Assembly (NCBI GenBank): GCA_008330645.1
Contig: VLTN01000007.1
Span: 62,001-126,000, forward strand
Direction: 5' to 3'
Length of the DNA: 64,000 bases
Source of the DNA: Cafeteria roenbergensis
Lineage: Eukaryota; Sar; Bigyra; Bicosoecida; Cafeteriaceae
Below, in pieces: positions 29,604 through 40,428 of this stretch (position 1 is its first letter; the number at the start of each line of letters is the position of its first letter). The translations under genes and the position numbers were made by a program. Under the pieces are notes generated by a model, which had not been told where the DNA came from, made no database searches, and worked only from the letters and a program-made list of their open reading frames with translations.

Positions 29604-30356
29604 ATGGCAAACAGGGCACTCGAGCGCCACACGCCGCCTCTGAGCGAAATGGCCTCGAGGCGGGGGCATACCGATGACGTTGTTGATGATGCCGAGCTGG
29701 TCAGGCGGCACTATAGGTTTCTGCGGTCCGATGCCGAGGCGAGCGAAGCCGCACGGTCCGCCGACGCCGGCGAGCGGCTGGCGGCGCAGTTCGAAGCGAC
29801 GCTGGCCAAGGACCTTGCGATCGTAGACCTCTCCCGGGCGTCGTTCGGCAGGGTGGGGCTGCGCTGGCGGTCGGCAGGCGAGGTTGCGGCTGGAAAGGGG
29901 GAGAGAGTGTGCGCAGCGCAAGGCTGCACGGAACGGCGGCCGCTCGCGCCGTTGGAGCTGCCTTTTGCCTGGAAGGATGGCGGGACGGCAAGAGTGGCGC
30001 TTGTATCTACGATGCTGTGCACCCGGTGTGCGGCGCGGACGGTGGCCGCCCGCGCTGTGAGCTGCGGAATCGTGGACCCCGGCTCGGCTGAGGCAGGCCA
30101 TGGCGAGGCGGGCGCCACCAGCGCGCGCGGCAGCCGCAGGCGACGCGACAGTGGTCGCACGCGCCGGTGGGGCGGGGCTGGCCCGCCAGGTGATGCCAGC
30201 GCCGGCCCAGCCGAGGCCGGCGGCGAAGACGGGGCGCGCGCCCGACGGCCGGCGCCCCGTCCGCAGGACGAGGACAGGGCGTCCCTTGCCCTCGGTGCCG
30301 CCGGGGCCGCCTCAGTGGTGCTGCAAGCGGGAGAACATGGCCCTAGGAGCCCGTGA
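29604..30356 (+). CDS. FRA10AC1: FRA10AC1 homologue, spliceosome-associated protein
   Basis: FRA10AC1 is a nuclear protein found in catalytic-stage spliceosomes. 250 aa, single exon. Family landmarks in order: DDAELVRRHYRFLRSD (human ...VIRENHRFLW), LAKDLAIVDLSRASFGRVGL (human YCIADLSKYKENKFGF), RWRSAGEVAAGKGERVCAAQ (human RWRVEKEVISGKGQFFC), a CxxxxC zinc-type pair in VCAAQGCTERRPL, and MLCTRCAARTV (human RLCQECSIKL). The C-terminal third is low-complexity and basic/acidic, as in animal homologues. Start at 29604 (MANRALERHTPP) rather than 29649 is uncertain. No CGGCAGAGC motif was found upstream. It converges with OST48. Confidence 0.85.
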   Translation: MANRALERHTPPLSEMASRRGHTDDVVDDAELVRRHYRFLRSDAEASEAARSADAGERLAAQFEATLAKDLAIVDLSRASFGRVGLRWRSAGEVAAGKGERVCAAQGCTERRPLAPLELPFAWKDGGTARVALVSTMLCTRCAARTVAARAVSCGIVDPGSAEAGHGEAGATSARGSRRRRDSGRTRRWGGAGPPGDASAGPAEAGGEDGARARRPAPRPQDEDRASLALGAAGAASVVLQAGEHGPRSP

Positions 30357-30398
30357 TGCCGGGTGCTGGGACTCCCCCTGACATGGTTCGTTGCGCCG

Positions 30399-30425
30399 AC
30401 TGGTGTGTGTGTGTGTGTGTGTGTT
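30399..30425 (+). repeat. GT microsatellite after the FRA10AC1 stop
   Basis: About ten GT units starting ~43 bp after the stop, GU-rich on the transcript strand; possible 3'-end signal. Confidence 0.6.
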
Positions 30426-30498
30426 CGCGCGCTGAGTTGAGGCTGCCGCCGTGCCGCAACAGCTGGCCCGAGACAACAACATATTGCGGACACGATCA

Positions 30499-32337
30499 TC
30501 ACGCTCTGCGGCGACAGAGAGCTGCCCTGAGACACACACCCATGGCTGCAAGCAGGGTGCAAATGTATGGCGCGGCCGCGACGACCACGTCGAACCCAGC
30601 CGCCGGCCCGCCCTCAGCAGCCCCGTCCGCCACCAGCTCAACCTCTTCCTCCAGGTGAACGGCGGTCAGGCCCCGGCGCTGGAAGTTCAGGCGGAGCCGA
30701 AACCACCCCGGGTCCCGGGGCAGCCGAAGCTCGGCCTCGTGCCAGCCTGCACCCGCAGAGCTGAGATTCTGCCTGACCAGCACCCCCGCACGCCCGATCT
30801 CCGCCTGGGCGTCGTCCCTGTCGAGGGGCGCCCACTCCGTGCGGGTCGGCAGCCTCTGCTCCAGCAGCACCCGGACGCGCGCCCCGGCGCCGCAGAGGAG
30901 CGTGTCTGACGCCCCCTGCGCCGTCCCCACCGGGGAGTGCAGCGGGCGGATTTCGAAGCGCTGGGCGCGGATGACGCCACTCTCCTGAAAGGCCCAGCCG
31001 GACAGAGCCGTCGCTAGCACGCGCCCGGGGCTGGCTGGCAGCAGCGGCTGCTTCGGGCGCGGACTCGCCGCTGCGGCCAGGGCCCCTTCGCGCAGCGCTG
31101 TGACATCCGACGTTGGGCCAACCTCGGCCAGGGCTTCGGCCTGAGCGTCGGCAGCCGGCGCGGCAGCGGGCGGAGGAGCGACCCCCGGTCCGCGCAGGGC
31201 CGGCGCCTCGTCGCCCTCCGGGACCATCGCCGCGTCAGAGATGGCCCAGGGCGCCCCCAGGATCACGGCGCGGGAGCCTCGGCGGGTTTGGACTGCCACC
31301 ACGAGGGCGCACTCCCCGCCGTAGCACCGGCCGCGGGTGCCGCTGCCCGCCGCCTCCTGTTCCGGCAGCGCCTCAAACGCCGTGTCCTCGGCGCGCACAA
31401 GCGCGTGCGCCTGGCCTCCCGCGCGAAACCGCATGGCGGTGCCTCCCGACACAGCCGTGTCGCCCGCTGTCCACCCGGCAGTGGCGGGGTGGCCCGCGGC
31501 AACCGCTCGGGTGCCAATGGCGCCCGGGGCCACGGCATCGAGCTTGTGGAAGAAGTCCACCACCTGCGAGCCGTTGGGAGCCAGCGTCACGCCCAGCTCC
31601 GCCGCCGCGCGCCGAGCGGCAGCGCCGGCCTGCGGCCCGAGTACCATTAGCACGCTGCCCCCGGAGTCGACAAATCGAGCCACGTGCTTCACAGTGAGGC
31701 CGCATGGCAGAGTGTCTGTGCAAGGCAGTTTGAGGGCGGGAACGGGCCGTGCGAGGGACGGGCGTGCTGGGCGGGTGCCGGGCGTGCGAGGGACGGGCGT
31801 GCTGGGCGGGTGCCGGGCGTGCGAGGGACGGGCGTGCTGGGCGGGTGCTGGGCGGCGCAAACGTCTGCGGTCCCAGGCGCGTGTGCCACCCCTGACGCGT
31901 GTGCCGCCACCGCCGCTAGGGGCCGCGCCCGCCGGCCGGCAGCGCAGGGCTCACCTTGAGGCCCTCTGGCCAGAAGCACGACGTTGTCCGTGAGAAGCTC
32001 GCCCGCCCTGGTGAGGAGCCTGGCACGGTGCCGGGGGGCACCGGGGGGCACCACCGTGACATCGTAGCCCCGCCCTGCGCAGGGGCAGTCGTGATCAGGA
32101 AGCAGAGGAGGCCTGTGAAAGTGCAGCGGCCAGCGACAGCTGACAGCCCTGCGTCCGGCGCTGTCGCTGCGCCAAAGAACTCTCACCTTCGAGGTCGGCC
32201 AGAAACACGCCATGCTCGCCCGCAGCGCCGGGCGAATCCGGAACGAACATCGTCCGCACTCCCGAGAGGGGGACGTCCGAGTGCGTCGCCGCGCACGCGA
32301 GGCCGAGAACGCCGAGCGCCACCGCCATCGCTCTCAT
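30499..32337 (-). CDS. DDOST: OST48/WBP1 (DDOST) subunit of oligosaccharyltransferase
   Basis: Essential ER membrane subunit of the N-glycosylation complex. Exons 32337-32187, 32074-31955 and 31715-30499 (introns 112 and 239 bp, both phase 1) give 495 aa. Signal peptide MRAMAVALGVLGLACAATHS. The joined N-terminal region reads ...HGVFLADLEGRGYDVTVVPP and LTDNVVLLARGPQDTLPCGL, then the family motif ARFVDSGGSVLMVLGP (human FIDGGGSVLVAAS). Downstream are AVILGAPWAISDAA (human VVFSGSLDFFSDAF), ATALSGWAFQESGVIRAQ (human ALSRWVFKEEGVLR) and a C-terminal transmembrane helix ending in the ER-type basic tail AALCRRRA. The second intron contains a 35 bp minisatellite. Divergent with kinesin-13. Confidence 0.92.
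31749..31855 (+). repeat. 35 bp minisatellite in OST48 intron 2
   Basis: Three near-identical 35 bp units (gtgcgagggacgggcgtgct...) start at 31749, 31784 and 31819. It makes up nearly half of the 239 bp intron. Confidence 0.85.
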
Positions 32338-32493
32338 CGGGCGCGCTCCTGCGCCCCCCGGGTGCGGGCTAGCCCCGCCCAGCTCGCCCCAAGCAGGGCC
32401 GCTGGCCGTACACGCTCCCGCCCTGCTCCCTCCCCGACGACTGGGGAAAGGGCCTGCTCGCAGGGGTGGCGCCGAGCGGGCTGCGCGGAGACT

Positions 32494-32502
32494 CGGCAGA
32501 GC
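32494..32502 (+). promoter_or_regulatory. CGGCAGAGC motif between OST48 and kinesin-13
   Basis: Exact nonamer ending 80 bp before the kinesin ATG (32583) and 156 bp before the OST48 ATG (32337). Confidence 0.5.
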
Positions 32503-32582
32503 CGCGCGCTTGCTGACGCACCGCGAATGCTGGCTGGTCGAGTGGCGCTTACGCGCCACTGTGCCGGGTGGCGAGGCGCTCG

Positions 32583-35500
32583 ATGGCAGAGGAAAACGTG
32601 GTGTTTCAGTGGCTGGAGCGCATTGGCCTTGGCGATGTTGTGGACTCCTTTCGAGCCAAAGGAATCGTCACGCCAGCGGTGAGCGGTTTGGCGCCTGGCG
32701 CGGCGTGGTTCCCAAGCGCGCGCCTGGCCGAGCAGCTCAAGCTTCCTTCGCCGCCTCCGCTCGCGCCGCCTCCCGCGCAGGCCCTCACGAGCCTCTCGTT
32801 CCAGGATTTTGACGAAGGTGCGTCGCGGCCGCGCCTCCGCGCGGCCTTCGGCGCGCCAGGGGCACATGTCGCGCATTCCGTCGCGGCCCGTTTGCACCGG
32901 AACAGGGGCTGGGTGTGCCGCAGCCCCGTCCCGCTCCCTGCCACGAGCCCCCGCCGCCCCCCCCCCCGCCTCCCTGTCGCAAACTACCATCGTGCCTCCT
33001 TGCCCTGGTGCCATCGCAGTCGGCGTGACCCATGTGTCCGACAGGCGGAAGCTGTTCGAGCTGGTTCACCGCGTGCGGGAGGCTTCTGCCAAGTCCCAGC
33101 GCGCTGCCGCGCTCGACGGCGAGGCCGGCAGCTCCGTGCCGGAAGATGCGGCAGCGAGCTCCTGGGACGGAGCCGTGCCCGGGACCGGGGCTCCATCGGG
33201 CCCGGGGGCTGCTGCGGGTGCGGACGGTGCAGCGATCCCCGTGGCGAACATTCGCGCCCTGGTGGGGTCGCACCTGAGCCGCATGCAGCCCTCGCCTCCG
33301 CCGCCACAGCTGGCAGCGCAGTTCATCGCGGACATCGCGGCCCGCCCGGATGCTGCGCGCATTGCCGAGAGCGAGGAGGCGACGGTGGCCTTTTTCCAGC
33401 GTTGGGCCACCATCGTCGCGAAGCGCAGCGCGGCTGGGTCGGGCAGCCACGGCGCTCCTCCTGCTGCCCCGAGGGCAGGGGCGGGCCGCAGCCACTCGTC
33501 CCGCCGGGGCCGTGCCGAGGACGCGCTGGACGCTGGTGAGGGAAGCGCGCGCGGGGGCAGAGGCGCCGCGCGCCGCGGCGGGTCGGCGGGCCGCAGGGCC
33601 GGCTCTGGCGGCAGAGGCGGCGGCGAAGACGCAGACGACAGCCGCGACGACGACGACGTGCGTGCTGGAGGCGAGAGCGGAAGTGACGACGGCGGCGAGG
33701 GGGAGGAGGAGGAGGAGGACGGCGACGTGTCAGGCTCCGGCGACCTCTACAGCGAGGACGACGAGCCGGGCGGCGCGGGCCGCCCGCGCAGGGCCGCGGC
33801 TCTGCACGGCATGCCCTCCGGCATCCGCCCGGGCAAGCAGGCCGCGGCGGCGGGGCCTCCGGGCGCGGTGTACGACCGGGACGGATTCATCGTCGGCGGC
33901 GCGCGACCCCCCGCCTCGGGCGCGGCCTCGTCCGCCTCCTCAGGCGACGGGCTTGCCCCCGCCGCGGTGCAGCGCATCCGCGTCGTCGTCCGCAAGCGCC
34001 CCCTGAACCGGCGGGAGGCACGGAAGGGGGAGCTGGACATCGTCGAAGCCGTCACCCGGCGCACCATGCTCATGCACGAGCTCCGCCAAAAGGTGGACCT
34101 CACCAGCTACACGGAGGCCCACGAGTTCCGCTTCGACGACGTGTTCGACCACACCTGCGACACCGCTGACGTCTACAGGCACACCGCCCAGCCGCTGGTG
34201 GCCTCGGTGTTCGAGGGGAAGCGAGCAACGGTGCTAGCCTACGGCCAGACGGGCTCCGGCAAGACGCACACGATGATGGGGAGCCCCTCCACCCCCGGTC
34301 TGTACGTGCTGGCGGCCAGGGACATCTTCGCGGGGCTGACGCACCGTCGCAACGCGGGACTCCGCCCCGTGGTATCCTTCTTCGAGATCTACGGCGGAAA
34401 GCTCTTCGACCTGCTCAACGGACGCAAGCAGCTGCGCGCCCTCACGGACGCCAAGGAGGAGGTGGTCGTCAAGGGGCTGAGCGAACAGGCCGTGTCCTCG
34501 GTCGACGCGCTGCTGCGGGTGATTGAGCACGGGAACGCCGCCCGCTCCACAGGCTCCACCGGCGCCAACGCGGACTCGTCGCGCTCCCACGCCATCCTCT
34601 CAATCGCGCTCTGTGACAAGCGGACCGGGAAAATGAGCGGAAAGTTCTCCTTCATCGACCTCGCCGGCTCCGAGCGGGGCGGCGACACCACCCACACGGA
34701 CAGGCGCACCCGCCTCGAGGGCGCGGAGATCAACAAGAGCCTGCTAGCCCTCAAGGAGTGCATTCGCTCGCTCTACCAGGAGCACGACCACCTGCCGTTC
34801 CGCGGCTCCAAGCTCACGCAGGTGCTCCGAGACAGCTTCGTCGGCGACAGCCTCACCGTGATGATCGCCACAGTGAGCCCCAACACGCTCAACTGCGACC
34901 ACTCGCTCAACACGCTCAGGTACGCGTACCGGGTCAAGGAGATCCGTCGGGAGGACGCCGCCGTGGAGCGCGAGCCGCCCCACGGCACGGGCGCGCCCAA
35001 CCCCTACGCCTTCCGCAGCGTCATGGCCAGGAGGCGAAAGGGCGCTGGTCCGAGGGCGGACTTTGACGATTCAGCGGGCGCAGCGGCTGCCGCAGCCGCC
35101 GCTGCGGCAGGCGGTTCTGGCTCTGCCGCCTCCGAGGGCAGCGGTGCGGCCTCGGACGACGCCGCCGAGGAGGACCTGAGCGGCAGAGCCGGCCAGAGGC
35201 CCGCGCTGCCACTCGCCCCGCTCGCGCCCGGCGCAAACGCCGGCAGGGCCGGCAGAGCCGCCCAGGGCAAGCAGCGGGGCGGCAGAGCCACTGGCGCGCG
35301 CGGAGCGGGCAGGCGGGCCCCGCGGCCCGAGCAGGCGCCTCCGTCGCGCATCGGGCAAGTCTCCACCGGCGGCGGCGGTGGAGGCGGCGGCGGCGGGTCG
35401 TCGCTGTCCGACAGCGGGGGCGAGACACCGGCTTCCGACGAAGCGATGCGGCGGCGCGTGATGTCACGCATACCGCGGACGGGCGGGGGCCGGGGGCACC

Positions 35501-36576
35501 ACCACCAGCACGGCTCAGGCGCCGGCAGTGGCGCCGGCGGTGCAAGCGGCATCGCAGTTCCTCAGGCAGCGTCCGCCGGGAGCGACGCGAGCGAAGCGCA
35601 TTGGACCACGGTGGCCCGGCCCCAGCGGAGCCGCATTGGCCGTGCCAAGGCCGCGGGCGGCAGCACAGACGACAGCCGCTCCCGCCGCGCGTCGGGCGCC
35701 GGGACACTGCCGCAGGGTCGCGGCCAGATTGCCGATGCAGGCGGCGACGCTGGCGCCGGGGCGGAGAACATCGACGTTGCTGGTGGCTTCGACTCTGCCG
35801 CAGCGCTGCTTCCCGAGCCGCCGCAGGCAGCCAGGTCTGGTCGCGCCCCTGCCCGCGATCGCGCCGGACCGGACGCGGCCGCAAAGCCGCCCGTGGTCCC
35901 CCAGCCGACGGCGCAGGCGGCGTCCGGCCTGTCGGCCCCGCCCGCCATGCTTGGCAAGGCTGTCAGCGACGGCTGGCTTCCCGCCAGCTCCGATCCTTCC
36001 GAGGTGCTGGACGACGACGTGGCCTCGGTGGTCCGGCGCCACCGAGACCAGATCGCGGCGATGATGTCCATCCTGCAGGAGGAGATGACGCTGGCGAGCG
36101 ACGCGGAGGCGATCCGCCGCATGGGGGCGAGGGCTTACGCCGACAAGGTCGAAGTCCTCCTCGGCGAGAAGCTCTTCCTCATCGACGAAATGGGAAGCGC
36201 AGTGGCAGAGCTTAAGCAGAGCCGTGGGTGGGACGACGACGATGACGGCGCCGACGGCGGAGGCGAGCCGGCCGGCACGCCGGAGAGGGACAGCAAGCTG
36301 GAGGACGACGAGGAGGGCGGGCTCGATGGGACCCCGGACGGCGGCGCCGGCGATGACGGCTCTGCCGACGGGCGGGGGGTGCCCGTCGGCGAGCCGCAGG
36401 TGTTGCTGCCCGGCGAGATCGAGGGAAGCGGGGGCGATGCGGAGGCCGAGGCCGATGCCGATGCGGAGGGGGATGCCGCGGCGTTTCGCAGCCCTGTCCG
36501 TCCCTCCCGACTGCTGCAGCAGCCGGGGTCGGCGGGATCGTCGGTGGCAAGCCCTGCGGCCCTGCTGGTGAACTGA
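32583..36576 (+). CDS. Kinesin-13 (MCAK/KIF2/KIF24-type) with N-terminal SAM-like domain
   Basis: Non-motile kinesin that depolymerises microtubule ends (spindle, flagellar length control). Exons 32583-32678, 32781-32817 and 33020-36576 (introns 102 and 202 bp) give 1229 aa. The first two exons and start of the third build a SAM-like domain ([40 protein letters not shown]), as in KIF24-like kinesin-13s. Motor ~362-690: P-loop [15 protein letters not shown] (~452), switch [14 protein letters not shown], switch [15 protein letters not shown], neck-side [13 protein letters not shown]. The KVD motif of kinesin-13 loop 2 is present ([10 protein letters not shown]). The tail is Gly/Ala/Ser-rich, then a helical segment ([20 protein letters not shown], ~1040) resembling the MCAK C-terminal region. 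The motor is internal, diagnostic of kinesin-13. Confidence 0.95.
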
Positions 36577-37019
36577 TGCACGAGCGCGCAAGGGCGGGGC
36601 AGGGCAGCCCAGGTGCTGCGCGTGGGCGTGTGTCGCGGCTTGTGGGCATGTCTTGCCCGTTGTGGCGATTGCTCTGCCGACTGGCGCTGACCGGATCCTG
36701 ACAATGTGAGCTGAAAGACACACGACTTGCCGACCCGTGCCGATGCCGCGTTTGCACTCCTGAGCCAGCCTCTGCATTGAACCGGTGAGGGGTTGCGTGT
36801 CGGGCAGGTTCACGTGCCGGGTGCCGCGATTGGGCTTCTCAAAGGGTCTTCGCTGTCGTGGCGTGGACGGGCGCAGCGCGCGCGCGGGGGGGGAGGGGGG
36901 GAGGGGGCAGGGGGACCACGACACACAGAACCGCTCGCGACACGAAGCAACAGGGGGGGAGGGGGCGAGGGGGGGGCGGGTTGAAAGGTGCAGCCACCTG
37001 GGGCCGGGCACGCTCACGC
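36577..37019. other. 443 bp convergent interval kinesin-13 / ataxin-2
   Basis: No gene seen. Contains GCTCTGCCG at 36671-36679 and long G-runs at about 36888-36975 (poly-purine, G-quadruplex-prone on the plus strand). Confidence 0.5.
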
Positions 37020-40000
37020 TCACGCCCGCCGGTCGTCCGCCGGGCCGCGTCCGGCGCCGGGCACCGACCGCACGACCACGCGGGCATTGCTGGGGCTGAC
37101 AAAGGCCGGGATCGGTCCGTGGGCAGGGCTGCCCGCCATGGGGCCCGGCGACTGCCTCGCCGCTGATGGGGACGCGCTTCCAGTGAGAGACGCGGTGGAG
37201 CCGCCTCGCGCACGAGTGGCGGGCGGGCCGTGGCCGCGCCCATCATGGACGGGCGCGGGCACGTGCCCAGAAGCCACTGCATCGCGCTGCGAGCGTCCAG
37301 ACCCCCTGCCGCGGCGGCCGCCCGGGCTGTGGGAGTGGCCGGCGTGGCCGCGCTGGGGCAGGCTGCCTGCGGAGGGGGGCACCCTCATGCCGACGCCGCC
37401 AGCGCCGCCGCTCAAGTGGCTCGCCGGCTGCTGGTGGCCAGGGTATCCGCCAGGCGGGCCGCGAGGTCCGGGGCCAGTCCGCATGCCGGCGCCGTGCATG
37501 TGGGCGGGGGGGCCGCCATGCCCGCCCGGGTAGCGCGCCGTCGCGGGTGGGGAGCCCGGGCGGGGGTGGAAGCCGTGCTGCGGCACAGCCTGCCCGGAAT
37601 AGGGAGGCCCATGCTGCTGGGGCATCGCGCGGCTGTGCGGCTGGGCGAAGTGCGTCGCGGGGCCGGCATGGGGACCATGCCCCGGATGCGGCATCGCATG
37701 CTGCTGCTGCTGTTGTTGTTGCTGCTGCTGGGGGGAGCCGGGTGCGAACGGGAGGCCGTGGCCCGGCATGGGCCTAGACATGCCGCCGTCTGGAAGCCGC
37801 TGCGGCAGACCGTGCACCGGACGGGCGGCGTGAGGGCTGCCCGGCCCGGGCTGGGCCGCTGCGGCCGGCGAGCGGGGGCCCGCACCGGAGGCTGGGGGCT
37901 GCAGCGGGGCCTCCACGGGAGGCGGGGGCGTGGCGGCTGGCGTTGAGGCTGGCGCAGGGGCCGGCTGCGGGGCAATCTGGATATAGTCGGGGACGAACTC
38001 TGGCGCCTCCGCCGAGAGCTTGAGGGACTTGCGCACGCGTGGGGCGGCAGGCGGGTGGGGCGGGGCGGCCGCCATTGGCGCGGATGCGGCTGGGTGTGGC
38101 ATCGGTCCGCCCTGGCGGAAGTGAGCTGGCATGGCCACTCCCGGCCCGAACCTCCCCTGTCCCCCCGGCATGCCGTGCGGCGGGTGCTGGGGTCCCTGCG
38201 GGTGGGGCATCGGCATGTGGCCCACGCCCATGTAGCGCTGGCCGTAGTGTGGCATGCCGCCCATTACGCCGGCGTGCTGGGAAGGGTAGCCACCGGGACC
38301 TGGAGGGCTGCGGCCCGCAAAGGACCCCCCGGGCCCGGCCTGCTGGTGCGGGTACTGCGGGTACTGGGGAGGAGGGCCGCCGGCGTGACGTGCCGGGCCC
38401 GCAGAGGGGCCCATGCCGGGGCCCCTCGCCTGGCTCGGGTGGGACGGCTGCGGGGCCATCCCCACGGGGGGCACGCCGTGCCCTGCCGAGTAGGCGGGAG
38501 GGGCCGCCTGGTGCGGGTGCGCCGCCGGCGGGTGGGCTGGGGCGGGCGCGACAGCCGCAGCGGTCGCGGGGGGCGCAGTGTGCGGGGGCGCCCCGCCTGC
38601 GGGCAGTGGCGTTGCTGACGTCGGAAGGCTGGCCTTGGCGGCGCCATTGGCGGCTGGGGCGGCGGTACCGGCGGATGCCGCAGTCTTCGCGGCCTCGGCC
38701 GACGCCGCTCCGCGGATCTTTGGCTCAATCTTGGCGGAAAAGCTCATCAGCTCCTGCAGTGCTTGTGCCTTGTCCGCAGGCAGGGCAGAACGGTTGTGGG
38801 GGATGTCTGAAGGCTTGCGACGGCTCACTGAGGAGTGACCCTCGCCGCCGCGGTGGCCGGCACCCTTGCCCCAGCCGACGGCCGACAGCTGCTTCCGCAC
38901 TTCGGGGAGTGTGGATTCCTCGATGCCGCGGCGACGAGGAGGCTGCGGCTGCGGCTGCGGCTGCGGCTGCTGCTGCTGCTGCTGCTGCTTGGGGTCTTCT
39001 GCTTGGGCCGCTTGGGCCTGGCTGCTGGGCGCGCCAGGGGTCGGGGCTGCAGGGGCGTCCGCCGGCGGAGGATCGGATGCGGCGGAGGCAGGGGGCGAGA
39101 GCCTGGGTTCCTTGGCCGGCGGGCGGGACGAGGGGGACTCGGCTGTGGGCGCGGCCGAAGGCGGCTTGAGCTGGCCGGAGGTGCCACCGCTGGCCCTCTG
39201 GTGGGGCGGCACGTAGGCGCCCGGGGTGCTGCTTGCCGGGGCTTGTGCCGGCCTGCGGGCGCCGGAGAAGCGGGCCTCCTCTGACCTGTTGCCGGAGTGT
39301 GGCGCGCGGGACCGGCGGTCGGCCTCGATCGCCGCCGCCGTCCGCTCGATGCTTTCGCGCTGCTGAGGGGTCAAGTCCCGCACACGCTTCGTTGTGTAGA
39401 ACTCTTCTTGGAAGCCCTTGGTTGACACCCCCATGACTTCGGCGGTTCGGAACTGGTCCCACTTGGCACGGCTCGTGCCTGCCTCCTCGAGACCGCCAAC
39501 GCGCCTTTCGATTGGGCCGCTCGTCCACGAGCTGTCGGCGGCAACGAGGGCGCGCTCCGGACCAACGCGGACACCGGCAATGGCGCCATCCGTCGCCATG
39601 CCGGACTGCGCGGCTCTCGTCGACCGGTCCGAGAAGTCCGCGTTGGCCACCGAGAACGAGTCCAGCAGGTCCAGCGGCAGCTGCACCGCGGAGCCCTTCT
39701 TGAAGGGCTGCAGGTCCGCTCCCGTTGCCAGGGTCTGCGACGGGGCCATGGTTGCGGGGGGAGGCCGCGAGGAGGCTCGGCGGCGGAGCAGGGCAGTCGC
39801 GACTGGCAAGCTGGCAGCCGGGCCCGCGTTTCTGGCGGTGCGCGAGCCCTTGGCTCGGCGTGAAGGAGCTTCCCTGGCATGGCTCGGTCGCCGCGCCGGC
39901 AGCGCAGCGAGGCAGGGCAGGAATTCAGCGCGCGAGGCAGCTGCGTTGACGCTCGGCCACTTGCCTCACGGTCACTCGATGCGCCAAGCGCAGCGTGAGA

Positions 40001-40268
40001 GTCCGCTTGGCCGCGTCCAGCGCGTGCAGCATCCCCTCGAGCACGTCCCCATTGGAGAGGTGCGCAACCGTGCGGTGACCCTGCGCAGGCAAACGCGAAC
40101 GGGGCTCGCGGGAACCTCGTGGCCAGAGCGCACGCACGGGGTCGCTTCAGCCACGCCGCGGCTCGGCTGCCGTGGACCTCTGCGTGCAAGCGCAGCCTCA
40201 GCGCCCGCGCAGCGGCTCCTCACCAGCAGGCAGACCAGCGTGAAAGGCAGCCGGTCGGCGCTCGCCAT
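37020..40268 (-). CDS. Ataxin-2/Pbp1 homologue (SM-ATX, LsmAD, PAM2)
   Basis: RNA-binding, stress-granule-associated regulator of translation and mRNA stability that binds poly(A)-binding protein. Exons 40268-40224, 40080-39970 and 39734-37020, phase-0 introns, 956 aa. The SM-ATX domain is split across the three exons: MASADRLPFTLVCLL, GHRTVAHLSNGDVLEGMLHA, then VQLPLDLLDSFSVANADFSD. LsmAD (~143-200): AKWDQFRTAEVMGVSTKGFQ, EEFYTTKRVRDLTPQQRESI. A PAM2-like PABP-binding motif, KLSAEAPEFVPDYIQ, lies near 622. The rest is Pro/Gln/Gly/His-rich low complexity with two poly-Gln runs (~300 and ~720). Without the short first exons the protein would lack the start of the SM domain. Divergent with the SCOT gene. 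Confidence 0.9.
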
Positions 40269-40370
40269 GACTCCTGCTCCGACTCGCCTCGAGCCTGGGG
40301 TGCCCAGGTTGCATCGCATCGGGCGACGGCTGCACGGGCCGAGGGCGACAATGCGCTGACGACGACGTCC

Positions 40371-40379
40371 GCTCTGCCC
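40371..40379 (-). promoter_or_regulatory. GGGCAGAGC motif between ataxin-2 and SCOT
   Basis: One mismatch to CGGCAGAGC, minus strand; 102 bp from the ataxin-2 ATG and 49 bp from the SCOT ATG. The only near-match in this 160 bp divergent interval. Confidence 0.4.
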
Positions 40380-40428
40380 GCGCGCTGCCCCTCCGGAGGC
40401 GGCGCAGGGCCGCACAGGCTGCGCAAAC